Shown here in pieces: positions 24,278 through 33,257 of a stretch of 64,000 nucleotides of DNA. The translations under genes were made by a program, and so were the position numbers. Origin of the DNA: Alkalibacillus filiformis (GTDB lineage Bacteria; Bacillota; Bacilli; Bacillales; Alkalibacillaceae); the NCBI RefSeq assembly GCF_030814115.1, contig NZ_JAUSUP010000004.1, positions 124,001-188,000 of the forward strand. The letters run 5' to 3'. The stretch's first letter is position 1. The number at the start of each line of letters is the position of its first letter. The notes under the pieces were generated by a model. The model had not been told where the DNA came from. It worked only from the letters and a program-made list of their open reading frames with translations, and did no database searches.

Positions 24278-25945
24278 ATGTTGAATAATCAGTTGTTGAA
24301 CCAGGTCTTAATGAGTGGTTTCGATAGCATGGTGTTCGTAATGAGGGTTGAGGGAGAAGATCGCTTTATTTATGAGTTTATGAATGAAACAGCAATGAAT
24401 CGAACTGGGCTGAATCAGGATGTATTAGGTAAAGGTATAGTGGAAGTCTTACCAGGGGAATTAGCAAGTTCCTTAGTAATTAAATATAGACAATCTGTTG
24501 AAAAGAAAACAAATATTTTATTTGAAGGTTCTTTTCATTCAAAAAGTAATGAAAAATACATAAGTGAAACAAAATTGACGCCTCTTTTGAATGAACAAGG
24601 TGATTGTACTCATGTAGTAGCTGTAGTAAGAGATATTACTGAGTTTAAAAAAGCTGAACATGCTAGAGAAAGCTCAAAGCGCAGTTTAGAACTTAGTAAA
24701 CAACGTTATAAATCACTTTTCCTTGATAATGCAGATGCGATCTTTTCAATTGATTATAACGGCAAATTAGTTGAAGTAAATAATGCATTTGAAGAGCTGT
24801 CTGGATACCCTAAACAACAATTATTAGGTCAATCTGCTTTTAAATTTGTCGATTCTAGTATAAAACGTCAGTTGAAAAAATGTTTTATTAAAACATTGCG
24901 GAAAAAACCACAAAACTTCGAAGTGAATACATATAATGCAAATGGAATGCAACTAGATTTAGATATTACGATGACACCAGTTGTAGTGGAAGGACAAGTA
25001 ACAGGTGTTTACGTTGTAATTAAAGATATAACTGAGCAGCGTTATGCTGAAAGAACACTTTCTAAAAATGAAGAACGTTTCCGTATGATTGCTGAAAGCT
25101 CACACGATTTAATTACATTAGTGGACGGTGAGGGTATAATCACTTACGCCTCGCCATCATATGGTAACGTTTTAGGTTATAACCCAGAATATTATGTTGG
25201 ACGTTCTTTGTTGCATAACCTACACGAAGGGGACTTTAAAGGTGTGTTGCGTTCATTTGATCATGCACAGGAAACAGGGGAACCTATATCGTTAGAGTTC
25301 AGACAATACCATCAAGAAAAAGGTTGGTTATGGTTTGAATTGCAAGGAAAACCGATTTATGACGATAATGGACAATTCCATCAAATGGTCGTCGTAACAC
25401 GTAACATTTCAGAGCGAAAGGCTTATGAAGAACAACTGAAAATGTTTGCTTATCACGATCCGTTAACAGAGTTGCCTAACCGAAGATTGTTTCAAACAAA
25501 TTTATCAGAGCATTTAAACGAGTATCAAAAAAGTGGTAAAGGTTTTGCAGTAATGATGCTTGATATTGATAATTTTAAAACGATTAACGATGAGCATGGT
25601 CATGATGTTGGAGATGAAGTCATCAAGGAATTTGGAAACCGCATTCAAAGAAGTTTGCGAGAAACAGATTTCATCGCGAGAATGGGCGGTGACGAGTTCA
25701 TTGCTTTATTGACGAATATATCTTCTAAAAAAGATGCATTAGAAGTTGTTCATCGTGTTAGAAGAGTTGTTGAACAAGTTTGGGACATTAGTGGCGAGGA
25801 TCTCGCAGTGACAACAAGTATAGGCGTTGCGCTTCCTGACTCTGAACAAGTAACAAATGATGAGTTGATAAAGTTTGCTGACAGTGCTTTATACGATGCA
25901 AAATCATTAGGTAAAGATACTTATCAATTGACAACAATCGTATAA
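24278..25945 (+). CDS. Diguanylate cyclase with three PAS domains
   Basis: A 555-residue cytosolic sensor. PAS-like domains lie at about 1-125, 140-260 and 263-385, and a GGDEF domain at about 395-553. The active site is MGGDEF (Gly470) and the allosteric I-site RETD lies at 461-464, nine residues before it, so the enzyme should make c-di-GMP and be product-inhibited. No EAL domain or membrane segment is present, so the signal is probably internal (redox, ligand or light). It stands alone, preceded by 212 bp with no other feature I recognise. The ribosome site is a plain GGGGG. The PilB encoded at 44109 has a candidate c-di-GMP-binding domain. Confidence 0.9.
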   Translation: MLNNQLLNQVLMSGFDSMVFVMRVEGEDRFIYEFMNETAMNRTGLNQDVLGKGIVEVLPGELASSLVIKYRQSVEKKTNILFEGSFHSKSNEKYISETKLTPLLNEQGDCTHVVAVVRDITEFKKAEHARESSKRSLELSKQRYKSLFLDNADAIFSIDYNGKLVEVNNAFEELSGYPKQQLLGQSAFKFVDSSIKRQLKKCFIKTLRKKPQNFEVNTYNANGMQLDLDITMTPVVVEGQVTGVYVVIKDITEQRYAERTLSKNEERFRMIAESSHDLITLVDGEGIITYASPSYGNVLGYNPEYYVGRSLLHNLHEGDFKGVLRSFDHAQETGEPISLEFRQYHQEKGWLWFELQGKPIYDDNGQFHQMVVVTRNISERKAYEEQLKMFAYHDPLTELPNRRLFQTNLSEHLNEYQKSGKGFAVMMLDIDNFKTINDEHGHDVGDEVIKEFGNRIQRSLRETDFIARMGGDEFIALLTNISSKKDALEVVHRVRRVVEQVWDISGEDLAVTTSIGVALPDSEQVTNDELIKFADSALYDAKSLGKDTYQLTTIV

Positions 25946-26015
25946 TCATAGGATTATTAAAGTGAGGCGGTTCATTTACGAACCGTCTTTCACTATGTAA
26001 GGAGGGCATACTACA

Positions 26016-26273
26016 ATGATTACTAATCTATTAATTATCTTAGGCATATTATTTATTATAACTTTAGTAATTACTTTAAACATTGCTAAAAATCATGACA
26101 GACAAATTAAAGAGTATGAAAGTAGAGGAGCTACACCCGATGAGGAATTAGAGCGTTCTCGTCAATACGAACAAGAGTCTCTGCGTCGAAATATCCCTAA
26201 TTTAGTGTTGATTTATATTGGATTATTTATTTTAGTCTTCATTGCTGCAATTATCATTTTAACTTTTTTGTAA
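26016..26273 (+). CDS. Small two-helix membrane protein
   Basis: An 85-residue protein: a membrane segment at about 4-24, a charged helical middle (HDRQIKEYESRG, then PDEELERSRQYEQESLRR), and a second membrane segment at about 62-84. Both ends would face the same side. No family is recognised. It starts 70 nt after the diguanylate cyclase with a good AAGGAGG site, so it could be co-transcribed with it. A coiled-coil or signalling role is not supported by any motif. Confidence 0.65.
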   Translation: MITNLLIILGILFIITLVITLNIAKNHDRQIKEYESRGATPDEELERSRQYEQESLRRNIPNLVLIYIGLFILVFIAAIIILTFL

Positions 26274-26375
26274 ACTGTAATAATTGTAATAAACAATTAA
26301 CTCGACCGTAACTTCATGATGGGGATATTTGTGTTATCTTATACTTAAGAGCTCGTAAATATCTCCCTATAAAAT

Positions 26376-26418
26376 AAAAAGAAGGACCAAGTGATTATTT
26401 CGCTTGGTCCTTCTTTTT
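26376..26418. terminator. Bidirectional terminator overlapping a stop codon
   Basis: AAAAAGAAGGACCAAG (26376-26391) pairs with CTTGGTCCTTCTTTTT (26403-26418). The stop codon of the convergent antiporter gene lies within the loop. Confidence 0.85.
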
Positions 26419-27879
26419 GTTTAATACTTTCATCAATTGTGAGTGATATTTTTTGGAAACGAGAATATACAAGAAATCTCCTTCTTTAATTTCTGTATCA
26501 CCATAAGGTGTAACTAACTGATCTCCTCTAACAATTGCAGCAATCGATGATTTTGTTGGGAATTCAATTTCATGTAATTTCATTCCAACAACATAATTAT
26601 CTCTGTTGGTTTGGAATTGAACAACTTCTGCGTTTGCTTTAGCAATCGAGATTAGTTCGATTGAGTGGTGTGGTGTGTCTTTGACAGGACCCATTAAACC
26701 GAGTCGGCCTGCTACGTTTGAAATTGTAGCACCTTGAATGAGTGCGGATGTTAATACGACGAAGAAGATGATGTTAAAGAACTCTTCTGCACCCTCAATT
26801 CCCGCAACAATTGGGAATGTCGCTAGCACGATTGGGACAGCTCCGCGTAAGCCAGCCCATGATATGAAAAGTTTCTCCTTAAGTGTATATTTCATTTTAA
26901 TCGTTGATAAGAAGACAGCAATCGGTCTTGCGATGAAAATTAAGACTAGAGAGATTAGTAATCCCGCAACAATATTAGACAGTTGGAAAACTTGTTCAGG
27001 AAAAGCTAATAAACCTAGGATAATAAACATCATAATCTGAGCAGTCCAAGCAACACCTTCATTAAATTGGAAGATAGAATAACGATAAGTTAATTCCGAA
27101 TTCCCAATCACTAATGCTGCTACATATACAGCAAGAAAACCACTCGCATCAATGAAAGAGACAGCACTGTATGTAAGAAATGCAAATGATATCGCTAGTA
27201 TTGGATAAAGTCCACTTGATTCAAGGTTAATTTTATTAATCGCTTTATAACCTAATTTACCAATGGCTAAACCAAGAAGTAAGGCAATTCCCATTTGCCA
27301 AAAGAATGAAGGGATTAGCATCCATAGACTAGAGTCATCACTAATAATTAATTCTATAAACATTATGGTTAAGAAGACTGCCATCGGGTCGTTTGTACCA
27401 GATTCTGCTTCTAACGTTGCACCCATTTTCGCTTTAATATTACGTTCTTTTAATGTTGCGAAAACGGCAGCAGCATCCGTTGAACCTACAATCGCTCCAA
27501 ACAAGAATGCTTCTAGCAAAGTGACGTCTAGAATTAAATAGACAGCTCCCCCAGTAACCAAAGCAGTAATAAACACACCTGCTGTAGCAAGTGAAATCGA
27601 AGGTGCTGCTACAGAACGGATCGTTTTCCACTTCGCTTGTAGACCACCTTCAAACAAAATAATAATTAAAGCAAGAATACCAATAAATTGGGCAATTTCA
27701 ACATTATCAAAATATATAATTCCTAACCCATCACTACCAACTGCCATACCGACAGCAATAAAGAGTACTAGTGAAGGGAGGCCTAATCGACTTGAAAATT
27801 TTGCAGCAACAATTCCGCTTAATAGTAAGAAAGCAATTAAAAAAATCAATCCATCGTTTCCAAACGCTTCAACAAGCAT
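26395..27879 (-). CDS. K+(Na+)/H+ antiporter, CPA1 family with TrkA-C domain (NhaP2/CvrA-like)
   Basis: A 494-residue transporter. About 12-13 membrane helices (residues 1-400) carry the CPA1 features FEGGLQAKWKTIRSV and the ion-site region VGSTDAAAVFATL, then ESGTNDPMAVFLT. A cytosolic RCK_C/TrkA-C domain follows (about 405-490), as in NhaP2/CvrA. It would exchange K+ or Na+ for H+, with the C-terminal domain sensing a ligand or nucleotide. This fits the ion-stress theme of the window. The ATG follows AAGGGGGA. It is monocistronic and convergent with the small membrane protein. Confidence 0.9.
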   Translation of the reverse strand: MLVEAFGNDGLIFLIAFLLLSGIVAAKFSSRLGLPSLVLFIAVGMAVGSDGLGIIYFDNVEIAQFIGILALIIILFEGGLQAKWKTIRSVAAPSISLATAGVFITALVTGGAVYLILDVTLLEAFLFGAIVGSTDAAAVFATLKERNIKAKMGATLEAESGTNDPMAVFLTIMFIELIISDDSSLWMLIPSFFWQMGIALLLGLAIGKLGYKAINKINLESSGLYPILAISFAFLTYSAVSFIDASGFLAVYVAALVIGNSELTYRYSIFQFNEGVAWTAQIMMFIILGLLAFPEQVFQLSNIVAGLLISLVLIFIARPIAVFLSTIKMKYTLKEKLFISWAGLRGAVPIVLATFPIVAGIEGAEEFFNIIFFVVLTSALIQGATISNVAGRLGLMGPVKDTPHHSIELISIAKANAEVVQFQTNRDNYVVGMKLHEIEFPTKSSIAAIVRGDQLVTPYGDTEIKEGDFLYILVSKKYHSQLMKVLNKKKDQAK

Positions 27880-28080
27880 CCCGTTCCCCCTTCTTAAATA
27901 TAAATTTTTTCTTTTCTTATTTTATCACAAATCATAGAGAGCAGTTATTATTTTGATTTTAATGGTATACATTTTCCAAATTTATTCAGTCTTTAGACGG
28001 ATAGAAAAAGGTTCTGAGGGATGTTTGTCAAATATATACAAAGTGATTAAATGTTTATAAAGAGTAGGGAGGCTGTTTCA

Positions 28081-29061
28081 ATGGAACGAAAATGTGTTGT
28101 ACAAGTTGAAGATTTGTCTAAGTTTTATCAAAAACGAAAAACTAAAGAAATTGTAAAAGCAATAGAAGGTGTTAGTTTTGAAGTTTATGAAGGTGAAATA
28201 CTAGGCTTGTTAGGTCCAAATGGGGCAGGGAAAACGACGACCATTAAGTCTATGTGTGGATTGTTAAAACCAGATGAAGGTAAGGTTAAAATTTTAGAAA
28301 CGGATGTTGAAAAGTCTCGACTTAGAGCGCTGAACCATATTAGCGCTGTATTAGAAGGTAATCGAAACCTTTATTGGCGTTTAACTGTAAAAGAAAACCT
28401 TGAATATTTCGCAGGTAATAGAGGGACTAGAAGGAAGAATGTGCAATCAAGAATTGAACATTTACTAAACCAATTTGATTTAAAGAAGAAGGAGAATGAG
28501 TTGGTCAGTAGTTTATCAAGAGGGATGCAGCAAAAGCTAGCAATAGTTGTGGCACTTCTGGCTGATACTGAAGTTATTCTTTTAGATGAACCAACATTAG
28601 GGATCGATGTGGAAACAGGTTATGAAATTCGAGAGCTATTAAAGGAAATTGTTAAAAAAGAGAACAAAACAATTATTATAAGTTCTCATGATATGCCTGT
28701 TGTTCAAGACCTGTGTGAAAGAACAGTCATTATTAACCATGGAAAAGTTATTACTAATGAAAAGGTTGATAATTTAATCGACCTGTTTGAGACGAAAGCA
28801 TACTGTTTATCGTTAGGTGAAGAGTTAAATAAGCAGCAGATTCTCCAAATTGAATCCCATTTTCCTATCTATGAATATAGTGATCAAAAGTTAGAAGTCA
28901 CACTAGAAAACGATGGTGACATTTACTTCTTAATGGACATTTTAAAAAGTGCATCAACTAAAATTGAAAAAATTGACCGCACGACAATCGATTTTGAACA
29001 AGTGTTTATGAACTTGATTAGTAGGGAGGAAAATGAGAATGTCGTTAGTTCATCTAATTAG
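28081..29061 (+). CDS. ABC-2 type transporter ATP-binding protein
   Basis: A 326-residue ATPase. Walker A is GPNGAGKTT (about 49-57), the signature is SLSRGMQQKLAIVVALL, and Walker B is VILLDEPTLGIDVE, followed by the H-loop SSHD. The C-terminal extension (about 230-326) is typical of DrrA/NatA-type exporters. The downstream partner permease is broken (29033-29469), so the system is probably inactive unless it uses another permease. The start at 28081 follows GGGAGG; an upstream ATG at 28051 has no site. It overlaps the permease remnant by 29 nt. Confidence 0.88.
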   Translation: MERKCVVQVEDLSKFYQKRKTKEIVKAIEGVSFEVYEGEILGLLGPNGAGKTTTIKSMCGLLKPDEGKVKILETDVEKSRLRALNHISAVLEGNRNLYWRLTVKENLEYFAGNRGTRRKNVQSRIEHLLNQFDLKKKENELVSSLSRGMQQKLAIVVALLADTEVILLDEPTLGIDVETGYEIRELLKEIVKKENKTIIISSHDMPVVQDLCERTVIINHGKVITNEKVDNLIDLFETKAYCLSLGEELNKQQILQIESHFPIYEYSDQKLEVTLENDGDIYFLMDILKSASTKIEKIDRTTIDFEQVFMNLISREENENVVSSSN

Positions 29062-29469
29062 TGCCAATACGAGAATGGAATTTATTGAATTAAAACGTTA
29101 TTTACCCAATACGATTGCTATGTTTTTGACGTTTTATATTATCTTTTTAGCGATGTTTTTTGGGATAAATGTTATTGGAGACCCTCAACACGCTGAGACT
29201 AATATTCAATACGGAATCGTTAATATGGTATTTTGGTTTTTAACGATGATGACGTTATCGAATATTGGATTTACGATTACTCTTGAAGCAACAAGAGGAA
29301 CTTTAGAGTGCGTGAAGTAATGATTCATGGTTATGCATGGAGTCATTTCACTGCAGCTGATTTTACGATTTTAATTATAAACTCTTTAGTGTATTTAATT
29401 ATTGGCGTGTTAATTTACTTAAAATGTGAGAAAGTCGCAATGACGAAAGGTTTGATTGGAAACTATTAA
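29033..29469 (+). pseudogene. ABC-2 permease, internal deletion and frame break
   Basis: The first part (ATG 29033 or 29039) encodes two membrane segments and ends LEATRGTLECVK before a TAA at 29318-29320. In a different frame the tail of the same kind of protein follows: VREVMIHGYAWSHFT, DFTILIINSLVYLIIGVLI, then EKVAMTKGLIGNY and TAA at 29467-29469. EATRGTLE and the final helix are standard for this family, whose members are near 250 residues. Here only about 145 codons remain, so roughly 100 central residues are gone and the frame is broken. Confidence 0.8.
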
Positions 29470-29519
29470 TCTTGTATAAATATTAATTCATGCTAAGATA
29501 GCGTAAGGGTGGTGAAGAA

Positions 29520-30434
29520 ATGGTTCGTTCTTACGTATTCTTAACTATTACAGTCATCATATTTTCTGGGAACTTACTAGTAGGTAAGGCAATTAATGAT
29601 TTACCGCCGATTACAATCACATTCTTCCGCTGTCTTATAGCGTTATTAATTGTCATTCCTTTTGCGTGGAAGCAGTTGAAATGGCAGAATCATGTTTTGT
29701 TTGAGAATTGGAAGCCGTTATTTGGATTTGCTTTAACAGGGATCGTTACGTTTAACGTTTTAGTTTATTTAGCGTTAAATTACACATCGGCGATTAATGC
29801 TGGAATTGTTGAAGCCTCAACACCCATGTTTGCTATCATTTTAGGCTTTTTCATTCTAAAAGAGCGCTTAAGTAAAAGGCAGTTATTCGGAATAGTGTTA
29901 TCTTTTGTCGGTGCTGTTTGGGTGTTATCAAATGGTTCAATCAACACGTTATTATCGTTGCAATTTAATCCAGGTGACTTAATCATGTTGTTAGCCATTT
30001 TAGTGTGGGCTGTTTATTCACTGTTAGTCAAGCAGCATAACCATAAGTTTCCGATTTATAGTAGTATAGTTGCGATGTTAAGTATAGGTATAGTCCTTTT
30101 ATTACCGCTGATGTTAGTCGAATGGTATTTCGTTGGCTATCCATTTGTTCAAACTGACATTAATCTTTGGTTAGGACTTATTTATTTAGGGGTTTTTCCT
30201 TCTTTTATTGCCTTAATGCTTTGGAATTTAGCAGTTGCTGATATAGGACCATCACTTGCCAGTGTGTTTTTAAACTTATTACCTGTCTTCACAACCATAG
30301 GAGCGGTATTATTTTTAAATGAAACGTTACTGTTAGCACATGTATTGGGTGGTTTGTTAGTTATTGTAGGCGTATTATTAGTAAACTTGAATTTGAACAA
30401 TATAAAATATTTTAGAAAACATAAAGCTTGGTAA
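29520..30434 (+). CDS. EamA/DMT superfamily transporter
   Basis: A 304-residue membrane protein with ten predicted helices in two EamA halves (about 1-138 and 150-292). Each half ends with the usual proline-containing helix (KERLSKRQLFGIVLSFVGAVW and NETLLLAHVLGGLLVIVGVLL). Such proteins usually export amino acids or metabolites; the substrate is not predictable. The ATG follows GGGTGGTGA. It is 50 nt after the broken ABC permease and ends at a hairpin shared with mreBH. Confidence 0.88.
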   Translation: MVRSYVFLTITVIIFSGNLLVGKAINDLPPITITFFRCLIALLIVIPFAWKQLKWQNHVLFENWKPLFGFALTGIVTFNVLVYLALNYTSAINAGIVEASTPMFAIILGFFILKERLSKRQLFGIVLSFVGAVWVLSNGSINTLLSLQFNPGDLIMLLAILVWAVYSLLVKQHNHKFPIYSSIVAMLSIGIVLLLPLMLVEWYFVGYPFVQTDINLWLGLIYLGVFPSFIALMLWNLAVADIGPSLASVFLNLLPVFTTIGAVLFLNETLLLAHVLGGLLVIVGVLLVNLNLNNIKYFRKHKAW

Positions 30435-30439
30435 TAGAA

Positions 30440-30464
30440 AAGGTGACCTTAAATAGGTCACCTT
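30440..30464. terminator. Bidirectional terminator hairpin
   Basis: AAGGTGACCT (30440-30449) pairs with AGGTCACCTT (30455-30464), between the convergent EamA and mreBH genes. Confidence 0.82.
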
Positions 30465-30469
30465 AATTT

Positions 30470-31477
30470 TTATTTTGAGGCTTTTTGAAGTTTATGAATC
30501 ATTTGAAGTGATTTTCCAGTACCGATTGCTACACATTCAAGTGGATTTTCTGCAATGTGAACTGGAACGTCTACTTCACCAGTAAGCCATTCAGACATTC
30601 CTTTTAGTAGTGCGCCACCACCTGTAACTGTAATACCTTGGTCTACGATATCACCGCTTAGTTCTGGTGGGCAATTTTCTAATGTTGATTTAATCGCTTC
30701 TAAAATGTTTTCTAACGGCTCACGAATAGCTTCTTGGATCTCTTTAGAGTCTAGCGTGATCGTTTTTGGTAAACCTGCTACTAAGTCGCGACCACGCACT
30801 TCTATAATGACAGGTTCGTGTTCAACTAAAGCATATCCGATTTCCATTTTAATTGTTTCAGCAGTGCGTTCACCGATTAGGACGTTGTAGTTTTTACGAA
30901 CATATTGAATAATTGCTGCATCAATGTGGTCGCCACCAACTCGTACAGATTGAGCTGACACGACACCACCGAATGAGATGATGGCTACTTCACTAGTTCC
31001 ACCACCGATATCAACTACAACGTTAGAGACAGGCTCATCAACAGGTAAGCCAGCACCAATTGCGGCAGCTAATGGCTCTTCAATAATGTGAACATGTTTA
31101 GCGCCATATTCTTTAACAGCATTTTCAATCGCACGGCGCTCTACTGACGTAGATCCTGTTGGTGCACAAATAATTACATTAGGTTTACGCATGGAAACAC
31201 CGACACGCTTGCTAACTTTCTTTAACATTTCACCTAACATTTGTGATGTTACCTCATAATCTGCAATAACACCATCTTTTAATGGTCTAATAGAAGTAAT
31301 ATTAGCAGGGGTCTTACCGATCATTTCTTTAGCCTCATGACCAACTGCTAGTACATTTCCTGATTTCGAATCAACTGCAACAACGGAAGGCTCGTTAAAT
31401 ACGACGCCTTTACTTTTACTATATATTAATAAGTTTGCAGTACCCAAGTCTATTCCAATTTCTGCATTTGCAAACAT
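30470..31477 (-). CDS. mreBH: Cell-shape actin homologue MreBH
   Basis: A 335-residue MreB-family protein. The phosphate 1 loop is [10 protein letters not shown] (8-17), phosphate 2 is [15 protein letters not shown], and the adenosine motif is [10 protein letters not shown]. The amphipathic N-terminus and overall wording ([31 protein letters not shown]) are nearer to B. subtilis MreBH than to MreB or Mbl. It is also away from an mreCD cluster, as mreBH is. It forms membrane-bound filaments guiding lateral wall synthesis and autolysins. GGGGGC precedes the ATG. Confidence 0.87.
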   Translation of the reverse strand: MFANAEIGIDLGTANLLIYSKSKGVVFNEPSVVAVDSKSGNVLAVGHEAKEMIGKTPANITSIRPLKDGVIADYEVTSQMLGEMLKKVSKRVGVSMRKPNVIICAPTGSTSVERRAIENAVKEYGAKHVHIIEEPLAAAIGAGLPVDEPVSNVVVDIGGGTSEVAIISFGGVVSAQSVRVGGDHIDAAIIQYVRKNYNVLIGERTAETIKMEIGYALVEHEPVIIEVRGRDLVAGLPKTITLDSKEIQEAIREPLENILEAIKSTLENCPPELSGDIVDQGITVTGGGALLKGMSEWLTGEVDVPVHIAENPLECVAIGTGKSLQMIHKLQKASK

Positions 31478-31580
31478 TGTGATGCCCCCATATCTTTTAT
31501 GTCTGTTTATATTATCTATACAATTCGTAAGTTTATCACGATTTTTGGATGGTTGACGTTAAGAATTTTTGACAAAAAAA

Positions 31581-31604
31581 TTACAGAGGTCTTAACCTCT
31601 GTAA
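31581..31604 (-). terminator. Terminator of the DUF2639 gene
   Basis: TTACAGAGGT (31581-31590) pairs perfectly with ACCTCTGTAA (31595-31604). On the minus strand it is followed by seven T. Confidence 0.85.
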
Positions 31605-31613
31605 TAATACTGG

Positions 31614-31745
31614 TTATTTTTGCTTACTTTCTAATAAGTTAGCAAGAGTCGATGCATCATATTTTTCTATTTTACGACCTTCGTAATTGTTAATGCCAAT
31701 TTTTTTAAGCTCAGATACGTACCAACCTTTAGTACCTACGTACAT
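31614..31745 (-). CDS. DUF2639 (YflJ-like) small protein, 43 aa
   Basis: A short gene of 43 codons, MYVGTKGWYVSELKKIG then YDASTLANLLESKQK. The pattern KGWYV-ELKK-GI, followed by a basic turn and LANLL at the end, is that of the DUF2639/YflJ family of Bacillus small proteins of unknown function. The ribosome site AAAGGAGGG is excellent and a strong terminator follows 10 nt after the stop. It is easy to miss because of its size. Confidence 0.85.
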   Translation of the reverse strand: MYVGTKGWYVSELKKIGINNYEGRKIEKYDASTLANLLESKQK

Positions 31746-31947
31746 GAATAGCCCTCCTTTAGTTTCACCCTAAAAAGTATGCAAAAGATATTTTACCATC
31801 AAACCTTTACATAAAAAAGAGTTAAGCATAGAATTTATTAGGAATTTTATTGATGAATTAGATATAATGGAGTACAGTTAGCTCCAAAAGTAATCATAAC
31901 ATTTGATTTATAAAAAGAAAACAATTAATTATAGAAAGGTTTTGACT

Positions 31948-32667
31948 ATGTCATATAAGTCACTTGAAGAGGTGAAACAGCGGTTAGAAAGGCTCGGGAC
32001 GTATGAGCTAAATGAAGAAAATTTTGTAGAAGTTGCAGAATATGCACTAGAAAAAGATAAACCAATAGATCGATTAATAGAAGGGTACCATCAATTACTC
32101 GGCGAAGTGTCGAATGAAATGAAACGAATGGATGACCATATGGGGATGACGCCAACATGTCAGATGGGGTGTGCATTTTGTTGTTATTTCCCTATTATTA
32201 TTACAAGACTTGAAGCTAAAATGATTATTCATTCGATTGAATCAATGTCGGAAGAACGAAAGAATGATGTAAAAACACATTTAAAAACGTACTTTGAACA
32301 AAACGAGGAGAAAGTAGAACATTGTACATCTTTAGATTTTCAAAGCGAGGACATTAAATTTGACTATATGAAAGCACAATTGCCGTGTCCATTATTAAAT
32401 ACTGAAACGAATACGTGTATGGCTTATGAATCACGCCCATTACCATGTCGTACTTATGTTAATTATATGGATCCTAAAATTTGTGAAGACAATTTAGTCC
32501 CAGAAGAAACGGTAAGTTTTGAGTTTTTATATGAAGATTATATGGGGAATTTAAATGAGATTGCTCAAAAAGTGGCGCATGAAGATGAGACGGTTGAATA
32601 CCCGGATAATTTATTTGAGTATAATTATTTGCCAGTCTTTCTAAAAGAGTGGATTCAAAGGGGATAG
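31948..32667 (+). CDS. YkgJ-type cysteine cluster protein
   Basis: A 239-residue soluble protein with a Cys cluster, CQMGCAFCCYF (about 73-83), and further Cys in LPCPLL, NTCMAYESRPLPCRTY and KICED. This is the zinc or Fe-S-binding signature of the YkgJ/UPF0153 family. The N-terminal third is helical. The role is unknown; metal binding is the only safe claim. ATG 31948 follows GAAAGG with 8-nt spacing and is preferred over 31903. The next gene starts 1 nt after the stop. Confidence 0.85.
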   Translation: MSYKSLEEVKQRLERLGTYELNEENFVEVAEYALEKDKPIDRLIEGYHQLLGEVSNEMKRMDDHMGMTPTCQMGCAFCCYFPIIITRLEAKMIIHSIESMSEERKNDVKTHLKTYFEQNEEKVEHCTSLDFQSEDIKFDYMKAQLPCPLLNTETNTCMAYESRPLPCRTYVNYMDPKICEDNLVPEETVSFEFLYEDYMGNLNEIAQKVAHEDETVEYPDNLFEYNYLPVFLKEWIQRG

Positions 32668-32668
32668 T

Positions 32669-33142
32669 ATGGTGTTTAAAAGAATTGCTTTTATTTCTGT
32701 CATAGTTGGCTTATTGATTTTTTTCATTTTTATTGAACTACAAAAGTTCCAAACGTTTGATGAGGCGATGTCAGAACGTTTAGAGGGTGAGACTAATATC
32801 GAATATTTTACTGTCAGTTCATATGCTTCATACCCAACATATGAAGCAGACTCTGAACCAATTGAGAGTGATGTTTACGATTTATTTCAAGAATTAGGAT
32901 CAATTGAATTAGGGGAGGCTGATTTTCATATAGGTGATATGCAATATGTGATTCATGTGTATATTACGACTGAAGAGAGTGAGGATTACACGAAACATAG
33001 TAGCTTTCTGATTCACCTAAATGAAGAAGCTGTGCGAATGAACGGAGTTCGATATGAAGTTAGAGACGACTCCAACCCTGTTGAAATATTGGAAGGATGG
33101 CTTAACGAAAACGAGATAGAACTAAAGCCATTTGAAGTGTAA
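32669..33142 (+). CDS. Hypothetical membrane-anchored protein (157 aa)
   Basis: A 157-residue protein with a single N-terminal membrane segment (about 5-24, IAFISVIVGLLIFFIFIEL) and an acidic outside domain rich in Glu, Ser and Tyr (SSYASYPTYEADSEP). No family is recognised. It is tightly coupled to the YkgJ-type gene, with AAGGGG at the end of that gene. The transcript ends in a long compound inverted repeat that also serves the convergent HAD gene. Confidence 0.7.
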   Translation: MVFKRIAFISVIVGLLIFFIFIELQKFQTFDEAMSERLEGETNIEYFTVSSYASYPTYEADSEPIESDVYDLFQELGSIELGEADFHIGDMQYVIHVYITTEESEDYTKHSSFLIHLNEEAVRMNGVRYEVRDDSNPVEILEGWLNENEIELKPFEV

Positions 33143-33257
33143 AAGAGGCTGGGACAAAAGGGATGGAGCGGTGAGAAAAGATAAACCCGAACGAAGTCAA
33201 AATATGATTTCGTTCGGGTTTTGTGTATTAATGCTTAGTTTTGTCTCAGCCTCTTTT
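33141..33257. repeat. Compound inverted repeat (nested hairpins), terminator-like
   Basis: Outer arms at 33141-33159 (AAAAGAGGCTGGGACAAAA) and 33239-33257 match at 18 of 19 positions. Inside them a second perfect stem, AACCCGAACGAA (33184-33195) with TTCGTTCGGGTT (33209-33220), makes a strong T-tailed hairpin. The outer GAGGCTGGGACAAAA arm is a familiar intergenic motif of low-GC Firmicutes. It lies between convergent genes. Confidence 0.75.
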
